A stretch of DNA of 64,000 nt from contig NZ_JAKLTR010000004.1 of NCBI RefSeq assembly GCF_022012415.1, positions 124,001-188,000 on the forward strand, in the 5' to 3' direction. The translations under genes were made by a program, and so were the position numbers. Under the pieces are notes generated by a model. That model saw only the letters and a list, made by a program, of their open reading frames with translations, was not told the DNA's origin and did not search any database. Position 1 is the first letter of the stretch. Each line of letters opens with the position of its first letter. This document shows positions 1 to 7,120 of this stretch, in pieces. Source of the DNA: Terrimonas ginsenosidimutans. GTDB lineage: Bacteria; Bacteroidota; Bacteroidia; Chitinophagales; Chitinophagaceae.

Positions 1-106
1 TGACCGTTGTCCGTTGTCTGTTGACCGGAAAACAGTGATACTAAGCATATTTTGCGGTTTACAGACCGTTTTCTTCCGGACAACGGTCAACCGGGAACGG
101 TCAACG
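1..106. repeat. Inverted repeat built from GTTGACCGTTGTCC-type words
   Basis: The words TGACCGTTGTCCG and GTTGACCGG at 1-28 recur in reverse complement at 77-106 (CCGGACAACGGTCAA, then GGGAACGGTCAA). The left arm probably begins outside the window. The layout, with two arms of quasi-periodic words around a short unrelated centre, matches the other intergenic repeats here, but the word set differs. It lies directly upstream of the GntR-type regulator gene, so a promoter or leader role is possible but not shown. Confidence 0.6.
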
Positions 107-139
107 AACCTAACTCAATACATTTTCTAATCCAGGATC

Positions 140-1171
140 ATGAAGTCTTCACCCGTATACAAACTGATCTACTTCGACGATTTTTCCGCTACACCGAAAT
201 ACCAGCAACTGGCCAATTCGATCGTAAAGGCGATTGAAGATGGTAAACTGCAGGTGGATGATGTGCTGCCCTCGATTAATGAACTGAGCTTTCAATTCGA
301 GATCTGCCGGGATACAGCCGAAAAGGGTTATAAATTCCTGAAAAACCAGGGTATCATCGGATCCGTACCGGGAAAAGGCTACTTTATTAAAAGTGTAGAT
401 GTGAACCGGACGACGAAGATCTTCCTCATGTTCAACAAACTCAGCCCGCACAAAAAGATCATCTATGATTCGCTGGTGAGTACGCTGGGCGATAGTGCCA
501 CGATCGATTTCTATATATATAATAACGATCTGGCTTTGTTCAAAAAGTTATTGCAGAACAGCAAGAATGATTATAACTATTACGTAATACTGCCGCATTT
601 TATAGAAGGTGAAGAGACGGCACACAAAATATTGAACACGATCCCAAAGGAAAAGCTGATCCTGCTCGATAAGATCATTCCGGGCGTAACAGGACAGTTC
701 GGGGCCGTGTATGAAAATTTCGAGAAGGACATTTACAGTTCACTGGAGCAGGCACTCCCCTTGCTGGAAAAATATCATACCGTTAAGATCATCTTCCCGG
801 AGAACAGCTATTATCCGGAAGAGATCATTAAAGGATTTGAATCGTTCTGCCAGAACTATACATTCAACTACAAAGTAGTGCATGATATCGAAAAAGAGTC
901 GATCAATAAAGGTGAAGTATTCATCAACCTGATGGACAATGATCTTGTAGTACTGATCGAAAGGATCATCGAATCAAAACTGAAAGTAGCCAAAGATGTT
1001 GGTGTGATCTCTTACAACGAAACACCATTAAAAAAAATCATCCTTGACGGCATCACTACCATCTCAACAGACTTCGAAGCAATGGGGATAGAAACTGCCA
1101 GAATCATCCAGGGAAACACACTGAAGCATGTGCAGATACCGTTCTCTTTGAATGTGAGGGCATCGCTGTAA
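140..1171 (+). CDS. GntR-family transcriptional regulator with periplasmic-binding-like sensor domain
   Basis: Predicted DNA-binding repressor or activator of a sugar-related operon. Residues about 15-80 form a GntR winged helix (KYQQLANSIVKAI, then LPSINELS and a GKGYFI wing). Residues about 90-343 resemble the LacI/PBP1-type effector domain, including VGVISYNETP and ITTISTDFEAMG near the C-terminus. This GntR plus PBP1 architecture is common in Bacteroidota sugar regulons. The ATG at 140 is the natural start because the HTH begins soon after it. The upstream gene lies outside the window, so the target operon is unknown. The family call is firm; the ligand cannot be read from the sequence. 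Confidence 0.88.
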   Translation: MKSSPVYKLIYFDDFSATPKYQQLANSIVKAIEDGKLQVDDVLPSINELSFQFEICRDTAEKGYKFLKNQGIIGSVPGKGYFIKSVDVNRTTKIFLMFNKLSPHKKIIYDSLVSTLGDSATIDFYIYNNDLALFKKLLQNSKNDYNYYVILPHFIEGEETAHKILNTIPKEKLILLDKIIPGVTGQFGAVYENFEKDIYSSLEQALPLLEKYHTVKIIFPENSYYPEEIIKGFESFCQNYTFNYKVVHDIEKESINKGEVFINLMDNDLVVLIERIIESKLKVAKDVGVISYNETPLKKIILDGITTISTDFEAMGIETARIIQGNTLKHVQIPFSLNVRASL

Positions 1172-1265
1172 AGTTCAAAAATTTAAAGGTTTAATAGTTT
1201 AAAGGTTCTAACACCCTTCACAGGGTAAACTTCTAAACTATTAAACCTTTAAACTTTTAAACCTT
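1171..1265. repeat. A/T-rich long hairpin between convergent genes
   Basis: The left arm (TTTAAAGGTTTAATAGTTTA within 1181-1206) is mirrored by CTAAACTATTAAACC and TTTAAACTTTTAAACC in 1232-1265. The arms are about 35 bp with few mismatches. The hairpin starts at the stop codon of the GntR gene and ends at the stop of the convergent barrel gene. It therefore probably serves as a shared terminator. Its periodic words (TTTAAAGG, TTTAATAG) give it the same style as the other repeats in the window. A related A/T-rich element lies at 33616-33698. Confidence 0.75.
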
Positions 1266-1920
1266 AGAACCTATACCCCACATACACCTGCACCAGTCCG
1301 TTCTTCAATTTCTTTCCGTCTTTAGGAATAAACGATGGCATGCCCGTTGTACCGGCAGAAGCCTGTTCATTTAAACTTCCGAAGAACGCATTGTAGCGGC
1401 CGCCGATCACCAGTCCCGCAATTGGCTTGATCTCCACACCACCCGCAACGCCATAGTTGATCTTGTTGTAGTAGTCCATCGCCTTGTTCAGTGTGGAAGG
1501 CTGTGAACTTGAAGACACACTATCTGCTTTTGCATTGATCAGGATCCCCATCTGGCCGCCTATCTGCAATTGAACATATTTAGTAAAGCTGAAGGTCATC
1601 AATTGAGGCAACAGAATATAATCCATCATTACGTCACCGGTAGCAGTAGTCGTTTTAAAGTCATATCCCTGACGTGAGAAGAGAATTTCCGAGCGATATC
1701 CGAGCAGGCCTGATGTTTTTGGAGCAAAGAAGATACCTGCATGAAACCCGGTCTTGCTACCCGAGTTTGCATCGCTGATCGATTTTACATTCTTTACGTT
1801 TACAAAGTTCAATCCCGCTTTTAATCCTAATCCTTTAGACTGGGAAAAAGCAACAGTGGAAGACAGCAGTGCAGACAGGCACGCAATTGTGGCAATACAT
1901 TTCATGGCTATAATTTTCAT
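1264..1920 (-). CDS. PorT-like outer membrane beta-barrel protein
   Basis: A secreted barrel of about 218 residues. The signal peptide is MKCIATIACLSALLSSTVAF followed by SQ, after which LGLKAGLNFVNVKN opens the barrel. Alternating strands with GxxxG and aromatic positions continue to the terminal VQVYVGYRF, which ends in Phe as expected for BAM-inserted proteins. The longer reading frame up to 1974 adds an unlikely cysteine-rich extension, so ATG 1920 (or 1905) is preferred. A PorT/OMP_b-brl_2-type domain is inferred from pattern, and function is unknown. Upstream at 2067-2165 lies a structured stretch on the same strand that could be its leader. Confidence 0.8.
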   Translation of the reverse strand: MKIIAMKCIATIACLSALLSSTVAFSQSKGLGLKAGLNFVNVKNVKSISDANSGSKTGFHAGIFFAPKTSGLLGYRSEILFSRQGYDFKTTTATGDVMMDYILLPQLMTFSFTKYVQLQIGGQMGILINAKADSVSSSSQPSTLNKAMDYYNKINYGVAGGVEIKPIAGLVIGGRYNAFFGSLNEQASAGTTGMPSFIPKDGKKLKNGLVQVYVGYRF

Positions 1921-2066
1921 GCAAACTACATCACCACAACAGCAGTGAAAATCGGTTATGTATTGAAATGCCAAAAACCAGGACTTAACTGCTTCAAATG
2001 TTTCAGGAGAAAGATCAATGACCGAATGGAATAAAATAGCAGCGATAACGATCGGCAGGTGTATAT

Positions 2067-2100
2067 AAAAAAAGAAGGCGGGAGTAAAAACTCCCCCCTT
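2067..2100 (-). terminator. Rho-independent terminator-like hairpin
   Basis: On the minus strand the stem AAGGGGGGAG pairs with CTCCCGCCTT (one internal mismatch) around a TTTTTA loop, followed by C and seven T. It would end the candidate RNA above or attenuate the downstream barrel gene. It is not needed for the FAD oxidase gene, which has its own terminator at 2392-2420. Confidence 0.6.
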
Positions 2101-2165
2101 TCACCAAAACTAATCGCTTATGAGTGGGTAGAGATCCCCTTACGCCTAACTCTACCCGGGTGCAA
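2067..2165 (-). ncRNA. Candidate small RNA or attenuated 5' leader
   Basis: Read on the minus strand, a TAATATTG box (2168-2175 region), similar to the Bacteroidota -7 element TAnnTTTG, is followed by a perfect 8-bp hairpin GGGTAGAG/CTCTACCC (2150-2157 with 2126-2133). A spacer of about 25 nt follows, then a terminator-like hairpin ending in seven T. This two-hairpin layout of about 95 nt is typical of small RNAs. Because the barrel gene starts at 1920 on the same strand, the element could instead be a conditional terminator in its leader. Structure is seen directly; transcription is inferred. Confidence 0.35.
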
Positions 2166-2291
2166 TATTATGACTGAAATGCCTTTGGTAAAATAAGCTA
2201 ATGAGTGAATTGATGTTTTTTGTTAGTCAGTTGTAATTCGCAGTTGTTTTATTGTAACATCAAACCGTTCAGAGCAGCCGTGAAGTTGATT

Positions 2292-2381
2292 GGCGTAGGA
2301 GTATCGCAAAGGACCGCAAAGTTCGCTAAGTTATCTCTGCGTTCTTTGCGATCCTTTGCGCTCTTGCGATACTCTTACGCC
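2292..2381. repeat. Intergenic long inverted repeat, CGCAAAG-word type
   Basis: The outer end GGCGTAGGAGTATCGCAA (from 2292) is mirrored by TTGCGATACTCTTACGCC (to 2381). Inner words such as GGACCGCAAAG and GCGATCCTTTGCG pair imperfectly. It lies just beyond the terminator of the FAD oxidase gene. It shares its outer ends with the elements at 9785, 17026, 40284, 46137 and 48753. Confidence 0.85.
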
Positions 2382-2391
2382 GGGCAAAACA

Positions 2392-2420
2392 AAGGCTGCT
2401 TCCTTTACGAAAGCAGCCTT
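2392..2420 (-). terminator. Terminator of the FAD oxidase gene
   Basis: A perfect 10-bp stem AAGGCTGCTT/AAGCAGCCTT lies about 20 nt downstream of the minus-strand stop codon at 2441. On that strand it is followed by TGTTTTG. The position and T-rich tail make it a good intrinsic terminator. Confidence 0.75.
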
Positions 2421-2440
2421 ATAATATTCAAGTACAAAGA

Positions 2441-3787
2441 TCAGCTTTGCAGCCCGAGTCTTCTTCCTATATCAGAAGTGAATTTATTATTGGGATCGTA
2501 TTTGCGTTTGATCGCGATCCATTCGCCGTACTGCGGATACATCGCCTGGAACGTATCCTTATCCAGCATGGAATCTTTGCCCAGATAGATCCGTCCGCCG
2601 GCCTTCAACACCTCCGCATCCATCTTTTGGGTGAAAGCATGAAGATTTTTAGTCACCGGGAAATCGATGGCCAGTGTATAACCTTCGAAAGGGAAAGACA
2701 GGATCCCCTGCCCCTTACCCATTTTCTTAAATACGTTCAGGAAAGGCGTACAACCACTGGTAGCGATCATTTCCATGATCCTCTTTACATTCTCTGCTCC
2801 TTCCTTACCCGGGGGAATCACAAACTGGTATTGAATAAACCCGCGCTTACCATAACCACGGTTCCAGTTATTGATCATATCAAGCGGGAAGAAGAATTTT
2901 TCGTAGTGCACAAACTCTTTCGGAGAGTTCTGTACAAATGCTATCAGCCGGTTTAATATTCTTACCGTAAATCCATTCAGCAAAAACCCTGGCAGGAAGA
3001 AAGGAACTGTCAGTTTTGATTTCTTATGGATCTTCAGCGGTTCTTTTTTGAGCGAAGGCGGCAGATCGTTCACACTCGCGGCTTCGCCAACGGTGAGTAC
3101 GCCACTGCCAAGCTTGCTGCCTTTAGCAAGCGGGTCAACCCAGGCCACTGAATAGTTGAAATGGTCATATTCTTCCAGCGCCTTCAGCATTTCTTCCAGG
3201 TTTTTCACCTTGATCGACTTCTGGCGGAAATAGGTCGTCTCCACTTTGCGGAGTTTGACCTTCGCGCTGATGATCACACCAAGCAGGCCGAGGCCACCAA
3301 AGGTTGCCTCAAACAGATCAGCATTTTCTTCCCTTGAAGCATTCACCACCGTTCCGTCAGCCAGCATAACCCTGAATGAAATAACACAATTAAAGAAAGA
3401 ACCGTCAACGTGGTGCGCTTTACCGTGAATATCGTTCGCAATGGCACCGCCGATCGTTACAAACTTGGTTCCGGGGCAGATCATGGGCAACCAGCCTTTC
3501 GGCCCGAAGACATTGATGATCTCTTCAAGACTTACGCCGGCTTCGCATTCAAGAATGCCATTTGCCTCGTCGAAAGAGAGAAAATGATTTAAATGTGTGC
3601 AGATCACCACTTTACCATCATCATTGATGGCCTGGTCACCATAGCTGCGGCCAAGACCCCGCGGAACCAGGCTTCCATTCTTTACTGTTTTCGCGACATC
3701 CGCCTCTGAGGAGGGATACACATTGTAAGAAGCTGAAACAGGGAAGTTACCCCAACCAGCCAACTGTTCCTTTTGTTTTGTTGCCAT
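2441..3787 (-). CDS. FAD-linked oxidase, DprE1-like
   Basis: A 448-residue vanillyl-alcohol-oxidase-fold flavoenzyme. The N-terminal FAD-binding domain shows PRGLGRSYGD (about residues 42-51) and GGAIANDIHGKAHHVDGSF (about 112-130). The latter closely resembles the DprE1/Rv3790 family, where the His of that loop can carry covalent FAD. The C-terminal half has the ALO-type cap and ends GRRLGL. DprE1 oxidises decaprenyl-phospho-ribose in mycobacteria. In Bacteroidota the substrate of homologues is not established, so an oxidase acting on a polyprenyl or free sugar alcohol is an inference. It appears monocistronic, with a terminator directly after it. No DprE2-type reductase is adjacent. Confidence 0.85.
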   Translation of the reverse strand: MATKQKEQLAGWGNFPVSASYNVYPSSEADVAKTVKNGSLVPRGLGRSYGDQAINDDGKVVICTHLNHFLSFDEANGILECEAGVSLEEIINVFGPKGWLPMICPGTKFVTIGGAIANDIHGKAHHVDGSFFNCVISFRVMLADGTVVNASREENADLFEATFGGLGLLGVIISAKVKLRKVETTYFRQKSIKVKNLEEMLKALEEYDHFNYSVAWVDPLAKGSKLGSGVLTVGEAASVNDLPPSLKKEPLKIHKKSKLTVPFFLPGFLLNGFTVRILNRLIAFVQNSPKEFVHYEKFFFPLDMINNWNRGYGKRGFIQYQFVIPPGKEGAENVKRIMEMIATSGCTPFLNVFKKMGKGQGILSFPFEGYTLAIDFPVTKNLHAFTQKMDAEVLKAGGRIYLGKDSMLDKDTFQAMYPQYGEWIAIKRKYDPNNKFTSDIGRRLGLQS

Positions 3788-4600
3788 AGCGGATGTAAAC
3801 TTATTACATAGATCACGACAATCATAATTTTTTGGGTTAAATCAGGGGTAATCCTGTTTGAATGGTGTGTTGACCGTATCGGACGTCAAGCCGGTCGTGA
3901 GCGTTCAGGGCAATGTTGTTAAGTTAAGGGTTGCCCTGCGTTTTGCCGATGGCCGGGCTCCGACATTTGATAGTTGCCAAAAAAAGGCGGGCATCTCCCA
4001 AATGGAGATCTTGAACTTACCGACACTGGTGGACAGGATTTGCGCTAAAGTATATCCTCCGCCAGATCCACATAGTAGCATTATAGATCAAGTGAGCTTT
4101 TATTCAACCAAAAAATACTACCACATTCGGGCTTAAAAATGGTCAAATCATCGGTTTTAGGATGTTTTTGACGGTTGTTCAGAAGTAATTTCAAGGTCAG
4201 TTTAAAGCCTGTTTCGGTTTTCGCGGGTTCGTCCACGGCACGATCCTACCGTGTGCCCACAAATTTGAGTTGCGTAGGTTCCAGTCAAATTGCTTAAAAG
4301 ATGTGGGTACACGGTAGGGCACGATTGGGGGAGGTGCCAGCAATCCCGGGAGATGATGCTTCCTGCCGACGCACTGCTTTTTCAGTTTACCGGTTCCTGG
4401 AATCCTGCTGAGGGTGTGAAACCAGCATTATGTTGACCCTGTAAGATGATATGAAAGAAAAAGAACATAAACCATTTCACCGCAGCAGGGGCACGATTGC
4501 TTACCCCGGAACTATTAATTAATCATTAACGCCCGCCTAAATCTTAAAATTTTACAAAATAGTGAAAGTCCAAAACACTGTTTTGCACGATATTTGACCT
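3788..4600. other. Long intergenic region with small inverted repeats, no convincing gene
   Basis: About 0.8 kb between the FAD oxidase and the secreted T9SS protein. It contains CAGGGCAA/TTGCCCTG (3906-3913 and 3931-3938) and the longer hairpin at 4246-4317. An open frame of 92 codons (3858-4136) has no recognisable motif and runs across the first hairpin. The texture suggests a decayed mobile element or complex regulatory region, but no transposase motif is visible. Confidence 0.4.
4246..4317. repeat. Imperfect inverted repeat with CCTACCGTGTGCCCACA arm
   Basis: CCTACCGTGTGCCCACA (4246-4262) is matched by TGTGGGTACACGGTAGG (4301-4317) with one mismatch. Inside it, ATTTGA at about 4263-4268 pairs with TCAAAT at about 4284-4289. 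The outer flanks also share GGCACGAT-like words. It could be the ends of a tiny mobile repeat or an RNA hairpin. It does not share words with the other intergenic repeats here. Confidence 0.6.
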
Positions 4601-4687
4601 CCCGTGGGTACCCATAAAAGTCCACCCGCTCAACCCAATACCTACCGAGACTCCCGGAATCAATCGCTCACTTTAAACTTTACAATC

Positions 4688-6865
4688 TTGAAAAAGCTTT
4701 ACGCCCTTTTGGGAGTAGCCCTGCTATTCTCGGGAAACTCCTTTTCCCAGGTTATCCGGAATTTCACACCTCGGTATACGACTGATACCAAAGGCCGGAT
4801 GGTATTTGTATCTAATAATATTATCACTACCAAGCAAAAGCCGGGTGGTAGTCCGGTAACGTACACGGCGATACCGCCTGATTGCCCGGCTTCACCGGCT
4901 CTCTGTAAAAATGACAATGAGAACAACACTAATATCGATATTGATAATGATCCGACAACCTTCAACAGTTCCAGTGCGGGGCTCACGCTGCCGGATTGCA
5001 GCAGCGTAGCGTACGCAGCACTTTACTGGGGAGCGGGCATTGCTAAAAACCAGGTGAACAATGGTGCCTTGCCCATGTCTGCAGGTGGATGGAACCAGGT
5101 CCGGTTCAAAGCACCGGGCGGCTCTTACGCAACCGTTACAGCAGATCGTATCGATACCGTAAATGCTGTTTTCCACGGTTACCAGGCCTTTGCTGATGTA
5201 ACCGATCTGGTTCGCGCCGGTGGAAGCGGCTTCTATACCATCGCAAACGTGAAATGCGATACAGTGAATGCGGCCCGCCAGCCGATCAACAACGCCTATG
5301 GCGGCTGGACGATGGTGATCGTTTATCGCGATGCAACTCAGCCGCTTCGCAATATGACCATCTTTGACGGCCTGGTGGTGATCACCAACTCAGCCGGTCT
5401 CGACTCACGCCCGATCACCGTTACCGGGTTCAGAGCGCCGCCAACCGGGGATGTCGCTGCAAGAATGGGTATGATCGTATATGATGGCGACCGCGGGCAA
5501 ACAGATGGATTCGATGTAAAAAGAAATACCGATAATCAGTTCAAATCTCAGACGGATGCCGGCGAAGGCGCTCAGATCTTTGCTAACTCCGGTGACGCAT
5601 GGAACAGCTCTATCACCGATACCACTTCTCTTGTAACCAACAGGATCCCTGCACACCAGAACACTTATGGTTATGATGCTCACGTATACAAACTAAATAA
5701 CGGCACCAAGCAGTACCTTCGCAATAATGATAATTCCCTGGAGTTCCGTTTGAGAACGATCAACGAAGGATATGTTCTTGGCGTAGTTACTTCAGAGATC
5801 GATACACACGATCCTGAAATGCTGATGGAGAACACGGTGACCAATCTTAACGGTCCGGCTGTTGACAAAGGAGACACCATGCTCGTGACAAGCCGGATCA
5901 GAAATACAGGTACCGATGTTGCAACAGGTGTTCGCGCTGACAATGCGCTTCCTGCTTATTTCAGGTATGTCCCTAATTCGATCACGGTAAACGGGATCGC
6001 AAAATCAGATGCCGGTGGAGACGACGAAGCCAATTATGATGCATCGATCAGAACGGTGATCGCGCGTATTGGTGCCGGCAGCAGCCCATCTTCCGGTGGA
6101 AGTGTATCAGGGAATAATGCAGTCAGCTATAACATGACCTATAAAGTGACCATCAGCCAGGATTGCGCTGATATCGGAGGCGTTACCCCTGCAACATTGT
6201 TGCTGCAAAGCAAGCTGTACTACAGAGGTCAGACGACGGGCACCCTGGATTCAACCGCATCAAGACCGCTGTCGGAAAATTGTGTTCAGGCAATAGCGCC
6301 AGACGCCATCCGCCTGGAAAGCGGTTGCGGTACGCCTCTCCCTGTTCGCCTGCTGAGCTTCAGTGGTGCAAGATCAGGCACCGGGGCACTGTTGAAATGG
6401 AGTGTGGAAGAACATAATGATGGTAAGAACTATACAGTGCAGTCATCCATCGACGGAACCAATTTCACAAATATCTATTCAAAAGACATCCCCTTGCAGG
6501 AAGGCGTATTCAACTATGAATATCTCGATGCAGCAAGCTATTCTGCTAACACCGTTTATTACAGACTTGTACTGAACAGCATTGACGGAACGGTAGAATA
6601 CAGCAGAACGATCTCGATCAGGAAAGACAGCAACCTGCAACTGGACCTGAACCCGAACCCTGTTGTATCCGGATCCGCGGTATTGCGCAGCAGTGCGATC
6701 ATCGATCGTCTTGAGTGGTATAACATGAACGGCCAAATGGTAAAAACACTGGCTAATCCGGTTAACGGACAAACCATTCAACTCGGAGATCTCGGAAGCG
6801 GCATTTATGTGGTGAAAGCGTACAAGGCTGGTGAAGTTGTTACTTTCAAAATGATCAAGAAGTAA
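4688..6865 (+). CDS. Secreted protein with type IX secretion sorting domain
   Basis: An extracellular protein of about 725 residues. I place the start at TTG 4688, because it opens a textbook signal peptide (M-KKLYALLGVALLFSGNSFSQ). The GTG at 4604 would put 28 hydrophilic residues ahead of it. The middle holds a DUF11-like, cell-surface adhesin style segment (TVTNLNGPAVDKGDTMLVTSRIRN). A fibronectin-like stretch LLKWSVEEHNDGKNYTVQSS follows. The end (LDLNPNPV, then GLGSGIYVVKAYKAGEV and a KMIKK tail) matches the T9SS type A sorting domain. It is likely surface-attached or released; its precise role is unknown. It is followed by a strong terminator, so it probably forms its own unit. Confidence 0.85.
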   Translation: MKKLYALLGVALLFSGNSFSQVIRNFTPRYTTDTKGRMVFVSNNIITTKQKPGGSPVTYTAIPPDCPASPALCKNDNENNTNIDIDNDPTTFNSSSAGLTLPDCSSVAYAALYWGAGIAKNQVNNGALPMSAGGWNQVRFKAPGGSYATVTADRIDTVNAVFHGYQAFADVTDLVRAGGSGFYTIANVKCDTVNAARQPINNAYGGWTMVIVYRDATQPLRNMTIFDGLVVITNSAGLDSRPITVTGFRAPPTGDVAARMGMIVYDGDRGQTDGFDVKRNTDNQFKSQTDAGEGAQIFANSGDAWNSSITDTTSLVTNRIPAHQNTYGYDAHVYKLNNGTKQYLRNNDNSLEFRLRTINEGYVLGVVTSEIDTHDPEMLMENTVTNLNGPAVDKGDTMLVTSRIRNTGTDVATGVRADNALPAYFRYVPNSITVNGIAKSDAGGDDEANYDASIRTVIARIGAGSSPSSGGSVSGNNAVSYNMTYKVTISQDCADIGGVTPATLLLQSKLYYRGQTTGTLDSTASRPLSENCVQAIAPDAIRLESGCGTPLPVRLLSFSGARSGTGALLKWSVEEHNDGKNYTVQSSIDGTNFTNIYSKDIPLQEGVFNYEYLDAASYSANTVYYRLVLNSIDGTVEYSRTISIRKDSNLQLDLNPNPVVSGSAVLRSSAIIDRLEWYNMNGQMVKTLANPVNGQTIQLGDLGSGIYVVKAYKAGEVVTFKMIKK

Positions 6866-6900
6866 ATACAGACAAACCGCAGACGGTCGGTTATTTAAGA

Positions 6901-6953
6901 ACCCAGAAAAAGAAGAGGCGCAGATCATTTCTGCGCCTCTTCTTTTTCTGGGT
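6901..6953. terminator. Perfect 24-bp terminator hairpin
   Basis: Arms 6901-6924 and 6930-6953 are exactly complementary around a 5-nt loop (TCATT). The A-rich and T-rich outer halves give a T tract on both strands. It sits 36 nt after the stop of the secreted T9SS protein and probably also stops antisense transcripts from the permease side. Confidence 0.9.
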
Positions 6954-6972
6954 TGCCCTATTAAGTTGACTT

Positions 6973-7091
6973 GCGTAGAAGTAACGCGGCGGACACGGCG
7001 ATACGCAGCGGACGCGGCGAAAACAGCCATTGAAAATTGTATTGCGTTGCGCTCGCCGCGTATCGCCGCGTCCGCCGCGTTACTTCTACGC
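6973..7091. repeat. Intergenic long inverted repeat, CGGCGGACG-word type
   Basis: GCGTAGAAGTAACGCGGCGGA (from 6973) is mirrored by TCCGCCGCGTTACTTCTACGC (to 7091). The inner words GGACACGGCG, ATACGCAG and CGGACGCGGCG pair with GCGTATCGCCGCG and related words. The element is strongly G/C-rich compared with its surroundings. The sister element at 62897-63016 has nearly the same words. Confidence 0.88.
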
Positions 7092-7120
7092 CTGCCGATT
7101 CAACATGATCTTCGATAACC

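Noticed and set aside
2292-2381. CRISPR-like periodicity in CGCAAAG words
   Set aside because: Words are 8-9 nt, arranged as two mirrored arms without unique spacers, and no cas genes are near.
3858-4136. Open frame of 92 codons in the gap before the T9SS protein
   Set aside because: No motif, odd composition and overlap with an inverted repeat; more likely chance.
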